This document shows, one piece after another, positions 58,278 to 64,000 of a DNA stretch of 64,000 nucleotides. Below the pieces are notes generated by a model, which was given only the letters and a program-made list of their open reading frames with translations, searched no databases and was not told the DNA's origin. Source of the stretch: Populus alba (lineage: Eukaryota > Streptophyta > Magnoliopsida > Malpighiales > Salicaceae). The position numbers and the translations under genes are program-made. Numbering within the stretch: position 1 is the stretch's first letter; each line of letters starts with the position of its first letter. The DNA lies in the NCBI RefSeq assembly GCF_005239225.2, contig NC_133290.1, positions 13,338,204-13,402,203 on the forward strand, in the 5' to 3' direction.

Positions 58278-61183
58278 TTAAGACTCAAATCTCCTCTTGG
58301 TTCCTTTCTTGGAGTTCATAAGTTCTGACAGGGAGGGAAGAGGTCGAGGCACAGGCACATTCATTGACCGGTATAACTTTCTCAAGGTCTCACTAAAATT
58401 CCGTGAGGATCCAATGGGGGAACAAACAGAAACCTTTAAAACTTCTTTCTTGACTGACTTCCCGCATTGTTTTGTGGAGTCCAATTTATTCTCACATTTC
58501 AATTCAGTATCCAGCTTACTCTCCAATATATTCTCACATTTCACTTCGACTTCGTTTTCAAATGGGACATCTTGATCCATTTTATGAGCAACTACTTGTG
58601 AAGAATCTTTGATAGATTCAATTTTTTCCTCAGCAGGGAAACCAGAATCTGGGATGCCGAGTCTCGCTCTACCAAACAAAGTCACTTCTGGCCTTTTGCT
58701 TGGAGGAGACAAACTCAAAAGTTGTCTAGAAGTTACTTTAACTGGTGATGATTGAGATTGTGCAGAAATTTGAATGGGCTGTTCAACCACAGAAGGATAA
58801 TCCAGGACTCTGGCTGTTACTTCTGTTTCTGATGATATTTCAACATTAATGTCCAAAAGCTTCCACAAACGGTCATCTAAAGTTAGTTTAGTGCCAGAGC
58901 AATGCTTCTTAACATAATCGAGCTCCATAGCCAAGCAACTGGGGGTTGTTGACACAACCCATTTAGGAACAAGAAGTTGCAAAGCCCACTCCAATTCTCC
59001 CCTGGAGGAATGCATAGAATAACAGACATGCCAAACACCATTTGGATCCCTAACTGCTTCGTTGAATCTCAGTTTTCTTTGACTTTCTGTTTCAGAATAT
59101 CCTTCCTCACATGCATACCATTGTGCTGAAGGACGGATAATGAGGGGCTCAGGTTGAAGATTAGCCTGGGCCTCAGCAATCTTTTTAGCTGCTCGTTCAT
59201 ACAACTTGGGAAATCCATCAAACATATGGAAACGGGAAGATGGATCTTGAGTGAGAATTTCAGGAACTGTAAGTGTCAAAGCTCGGAAACTTTCTGTGTT
59301 GGCAACCTCATCAACAAATATCTTGGAACCAAATGTTTCAGACACAGCAGCCAAAATATCCTCTTGACCAAGAAGATCACAGGTCAGATACACAACAGTT
59401 GCAGCAGGGTGCTTCCATATGCAATTAAGAACCTGGCTCATGAACATGCAAGATCAATCATTATACAACTTGCTTACATATTCCAGCATAAAAGAAGGGC
59501 TTAACATAACACAAAAATTAAAGCAACAAGTAACCAGTGAAAAGAGGGAGAGAGAGAAATAGCATCAAAGTGGTTGCATTGTGAAGAGGAACATATTTAT
59601 CCAAGTTATAAGAAAGAGGCAAGAAAATCAAACATAGAGTAATTAATTTGAAAATGAAAACATAAGCAAAGCTATATTCTTTGGACAAAAATGCTTCTAT
59701 GCTAACACAGAACAGGGGACAAACACAGACAAGAAGAAGACATGCCATCGCTAAGGGAACACAGAGGAAAGTCATTAAGGAGTATTCAGTCGGACACAAC
59801 AAGAGCCATCAAGATTCAAAAGAAACTTGAGATGAAAGGGGGGAAATCAGAGTACCTGTTGGATTGCTGAATGCTTACTAGGAAGTTTCTGAGTGAATTT
59901 TCCAAATGTGCAATCTAAGAAAACATAATCAAGTTGGCACCTAGGTTCTTTTCCTTTCTTGCTGATATACTTCTCTGGTAAACATCTTACACCCTCTGGG
60001 GTAAGCCTGCAATCTCCTGTGTGCAGGATGTTACCAAAATTGCCTTCAAACAAGAACATTACAGCTCCTGAAGTTCACAAATCCATGCCAGATAAATATC
60101 ATCTGTCAATAGAGCTCTCTAAGAATCATTTTAGATCATGCACACATATAAAAGATACATCAAGCAATACCAATTCTCCTAGGACACACAAAACAATAAT
60201 AAAGTAGCAAAAAAAAAGGAAGTGGAGTTGAAAGAAAAGGCCACTAAAGATCTGAAATTTCATAATCAGACATGCATAATACAATTCTAGAAACAGCCAA
60301 TAGGTAAACAGACATGCATAATACAACTTCTGAAAACTCCAAGGCTAGGGAGATTTTGTCAGTAAGTTCCCTCACTTATGTGCTTCTAAGCCTATCCTTG
60401 CTAGTTGCTTATTGGAACTTGCTTCAAGTAGGAAGTATTTCAAAACCAAGGAATCTCAACAGAGACTATTTATTTCAAATATAATGCATCATTTTCCAAA
60501 AAGCTACACTGCTTTTTGTGTTCAATTCTGCCCGCAAAAAACCACAGCTGGCATAAACCTAAACCAAACCCATTCTTAAATCAAATGATTAAAAAAAAAA
60601 TACTAGCAGCAATCCTGTAACAGTACAATCAAATAATGAACCATCACAAATACCAATCAAATAATATATCCTAACAGAAACAAACATTCACCAAACCCAC
60701 ATAGCCAAAACCAATGAGCAGCTAAAAATCAATAATAAAACAAACCAAATCATCATCATCATAATATAAAAAAAAATTACCAGGACAGTGATTGGCATCA
60801 AAAGCCGTGACCTTGAATTCTCCCTCTGGGTCATTAATAACCACTGACTCTCCCACTTCAATGCCGACAAATAATGAACCCTCAAGCTACGAATACACAT
60901 TAAAAAAAAAAAAAAAGCAAAATCAAAACCAGAAACTCAGAATTGGACCAAAAACTCAAATGGGTAGTTCTAAGAACCTACAAAAAACACAAACCTGAGG
61001 GTAATTTTGAAGAACAAGTAATTTCGTGAGATGGGTTGTGTAAATTGGGTAACAAGAGTGTGTTAAAATCCCAGAGGTGTGGTCTTTATGGGCATGTGTT
61101 AAGAAATGGTGTCTCTTTCTCTTAGAATTTGGACTCCATGTGTCTACAGAGAACGGTAGTCCTCTTGGCAGTTCTATTGGCAT
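58278..61183 (-). CDS. SNM1-type DNA repair nuclease (metallo-beta-lactamase/beta-CASP)
   Basis: A nuclear nuclease of the SNM1/Artemis/Apollo group, acting on damaged or cross-linked DNA ends. Exons: 61183-60995, 60886-60781, 60067-59856, 59432-58278. All junctions are GT-AG and join in frame to 1662 nt, 553 residues. The metallo-beta-lactamase metal ligands are visible: HAHKDH (residues 30-35), the His of DANHCPG (96) and the Asp of HTGDCR (117). The beta-CASP part includes LDYVFLDCTFG, VVYLTCDLLGQEDIL and the SNM1-family block RPSAQWY (269-275). The C-terminal 200 residues are Ser/Lys-rich and low in conservation, ending KKGTKRRFES, a possible nuclear signal. Met at 61183 (MPIELPRGLPF) is the first ATG in frame. 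The domain resembles the N-terminus of plant DNA ligase 6, but no ligase domain follows, and the length fits the stand-alone Arabidopsis relative (At1g19025 type). The gene appears intact. Confidence 0.9.
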
Positions 61184-64000
61184 GTTTTTTGTTGTTTGGG
61201 TGGAGAGAGAGTCTAGGAAGATGGAGGGAAATTTAAAGGGGATAGTTTGGACTTTTTCCCTCGAAAAACTTCCTCTGAAAGGAAGAGCAAATGGTGAGGT
61301 CGGATTCAAGTCTGTCCAGCCGCCTTAATTTGCAATAATTTATTTTAATTTTAAGTAACTAATATATTTTTATAGGTATCATCATACCTGCAACAATTTT
61401 TTTATGTTGAGATGGCATAATTATAAAGTTTTATAATTTCTTACTGTTGCGGAAACTATAGCATAACAAATTTGTAGATTTTTTTTTGTGTTTCGTGTTT
61501 AGAAAAAAAAAATTAGAATTTGTTTTTACATAATATATTTATCATTGTACACTTAATTTATTTTTCATTATTTTATTTTTATATATATAATTTTTTTAGT
61601 TTTCCTTTTTTTATTTCTATATATTTTTTGAAAAAAAATTATTATTTTTTATTTTTTACACTTGAAATATTTATCACTCTACACAAGGCTTATTTATATA
61701 ATTATTTTTATTCTTTTATAATTTATTTTTGTAGTTTTTTTTTCTCTATAATTTTTTAAAAAAAATTATTATACAAAGACTAAAAGAAAAAAAATATTTA
61801 ACTTACTAATTGCAATATTGTTCTATTTCTATATTATAATAAAAATTAACTTAAAATATTACATGTTTTTATTAATGTATTTAATTTTTACTTTATTTTA
61901 TTATATATAAGCATTGATTTTTTTCTTCATAATTACATTTTTTATTTTATATCAAAAAAGATGTTAATAACACTTATATATTTATTCTTTTGGTTTGAAA
62001 AAAAAAAATTATTCTACACAACGAGGCTAGATAAATAGACACGTTAACACTTTTTATTTGTTGCATTTATTAACATGGGTGGTTCTCTATTTATTTAATT
62101 AAATGCATGTATAAAATTTTCAATTTATAATTTTTTAAAAAAATAATATGTTGAAAAATCTTGCATATTTATTTTTTTTTTCAAAATAAATATCCATCTC
62201 GCATCGAAACATAGATCGAATAGCTAGTTTTTTTCTATACTAAAATTAATTATTTTTTTTATCAAAAAAGATATTTATAATAATATATTTCAAAGAAATT
62301 ATAAGTAATTATTTTTATCAATCAAGTAATTTACGCATATACAAATTAATTCCAATAAAATATTTTGGTGTTATCTCATTTATATAGGGAAACATTATAG
62401 ATGACTATCTTGTAATTTAGCCTTTTGTATTTAAGTAACCTAAAGAGTTATTTTTTCAACAAGAAAAAAGTGTAATTCATTTACAATTAATATATTTCGT
62501 ATCTAAGAAAAGTGTGAGAAAAATGAAATTCCTCTAAAAAAGAAGTCAAAGAAATGAATAAGATAAATAATACAAATCATTGTCAAGAAGAGGATGCGGG
62601 CCTCGGCTAAGGCCTGGGTTAGCAGAGGTTCTTTTTTCAAGCCCATCGACCCAAATTTTTCTCTCTTCATAAAGCAAGCATTGCTCGGCCCAACTCATGA
62701 ATATCCCCCCACGCTCCATTACCTATATTTCTCAACTTGTATTTTTCCAAAGTTACACCGATAACTGCGGCCTGGACCAAATAGATTTTGGAATATAAAG
62801 AAAATAACATTTAGATTGTTAATTTTTTATTATTATTATTATCATTAAACTTGATATTATAATTTAAATTTAAAAAATATCAACTTAATTTTTTACTTAG
62901 CTATAAAATAAACTTGGAAAAAAACCCAAAAAATAATATAAAAATAAACAAAAAACAAAATTGATAGCTAATAAAAAAAAATCTGGGGCATGTTAAAAAA
63001 ACACCCCAGTACGTGAGCCTAAGAGAGGGATCAAGGTCTATAACCTGACACAAGATCTGGATTATGAGCTACTTCAACTTAATTTGAATTGATATAAAAT
63101 TATATCGTTTCAAGATTTTAAAAAAAATAAAAATAAATGATGTTTTGAAAAAATCATATAATGTCAAACACTAATCTACCAAATCAAATCTCATCTAATT
63201 TTTTTAAAAAAACTCAGCTCAAGATAAATTATTAATTACTAATCTTGAGTTGATTTGGATGAATATAAAATGATGTTGTCTTAAGATTTTTTCAAAATAA
63301 AGTTAAATAATGTTTTTAAAAAAAAAATTTAAAAATCAAATTATATCAAACACTAAGTTTACCAAGTCAAATCTCATCCAATTTATTTTAAAATTCAGCT
63401 CAAGCTAATAAATCCCTAATTACTAAACTTGAGTTATCAAATTTAACTGTCAAAAGAGAAACAATTTAATAATACTGCATTTTTTCAAGAGGTTGCAACA
63501 AATCTTACATCTATGAAGAGAAGTGAAAACCTAAACCATATAGATTAGGTTTCATTGCATGTTATCCTCTAGAGTTGTCATAGAATTTCAATATGTTTTT
63601 ATAATTTTATTTTATTAAAAAATATTTTAACGAAATGAATCTAACTATATTAAAAAAAAATCACCAACAATAATCACATTGAATTATATAAATAGTTTAA
63701 AAATAAATGAATTTTAACATTTTTGAACAACATATATTATTGATGATTTTTTTTAATATTATTAAAAAATTTTATTGAGATATTTTTAATAGTAAAATTT
63801 AGTGCGTTTTCATAATTTTATTTTATTGTTAATTATTTTCTATTTTCTCGGTTTACCGAATTTTCTTTTTTACCGTGCTGGAGTCCGAAAATACTCGATG
63901 AGTTTCACTGCCACCATAACTATTGAAAGATACCTTGATTGATATGGTACATTGACTAATCCGAAACAAGGCTTGATTCATTAAATTAAATAGTTGAGTC
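61184..64000. other. AT-rich region, no gene recognised
   Basis: The first 150 bp probably hold the SNM1-type gene's leader and promoter. The remainder is very AT-rich, with many homopolymer runs, and contains a two-unit tandem repeat (63077-63424). No protein or RNA gene is recognised. Confidence 0.55.
63077..63424 (+). repeat. Two-unit tandem repeat of about 170-180 bp
   Basis: The unit at 63077-63243 and the unit at 63244-63424 share, in order, GATATAAAAT or GAATATAAAATGA, then TCAAACACTAA, CAAATCTCATC and CAGCTCAAG, with many differences. It is an old duplication or the remnant of an array. Confidence 0.6.

Noticed and set aside
58278..61183. DNA ligase 6 (whose N-terminus carries a similar SNM1 domain)
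   Set aside because: The frame stops at residue 553 after a Lys-rich tail and no ligase catalytic domain follows downstream on the minus strand.

Overview
This is nuclear DNA of a flowering plant. The genes have spliced exons with GT-AG introns, there is a chloroplast NDH subunit with a transit peptide, and plant-type Ty1/copia and Ty3/gypsy elements primed by initiator tRNA-Met are abundant. A woody eudicot such as a poplar or willow fits the protein sequences, but that is inference. No prokaryotic, viral or organellar block is visible.

Host genes from left to right: a decayed gamma-secretase subunit PEN-2 copy (1189-2123, minus); an intact intronless aspartyl protease of the ASPG2 type (5819-7327, minus); a ten-exon Golgi GDP-mannose transporter, GONST1 (17487-34043, minus); the six-exon chloroplast gene for NDH subunit O (37263-39653, plus); a small intronless gene of unknown function cut in two by a copia element (40396-46429, minus); and a four-exon SNM1-type DNA-repair nuclease (58278-61183, minus). 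These genes do not form a pathway and are ordinary neighbours on a chromosome. The 10 kb between the protease and GONST1 and the last 2.8 kb hold no recognisable gene.

Mobile DNA makes up over a third of the window. GONST1 carries an 8.1 kb Ty3/gypsy chromovirus in intron 1, with a 5-bp target-site duplication and no gag, and a 1.4 kb solo LTR in intron 4, also with a perfect 5-bp duplication. A copia element with apparently identical 397-bp LTRs (40590-46186) sits inside the coding exon of the unknown gene. Its leader holds nine units of a 22-bp repeat built on the palindrome GAATATTC, which has the form of a heat-shock element dyad. Between 48183 and 55883 two related non-coding LTR elements lie head to tail without a target duplication between them. 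The whole pair is bracketed by a 147-bp duplication of host sequence, which is not what ordinary integration leaves.

Smaller repeats include a MITE with terminal inverted repeats of about 80 bp, three copies of an AT-rich dispersed family, an old pair of 490-bp direct repeats, and a two-unit tandem repeat near the right end. Differences between the two gypsy LTRs are nearly all single-base indels, so some frameshifts in this window may be consensus errors and not real mutations.
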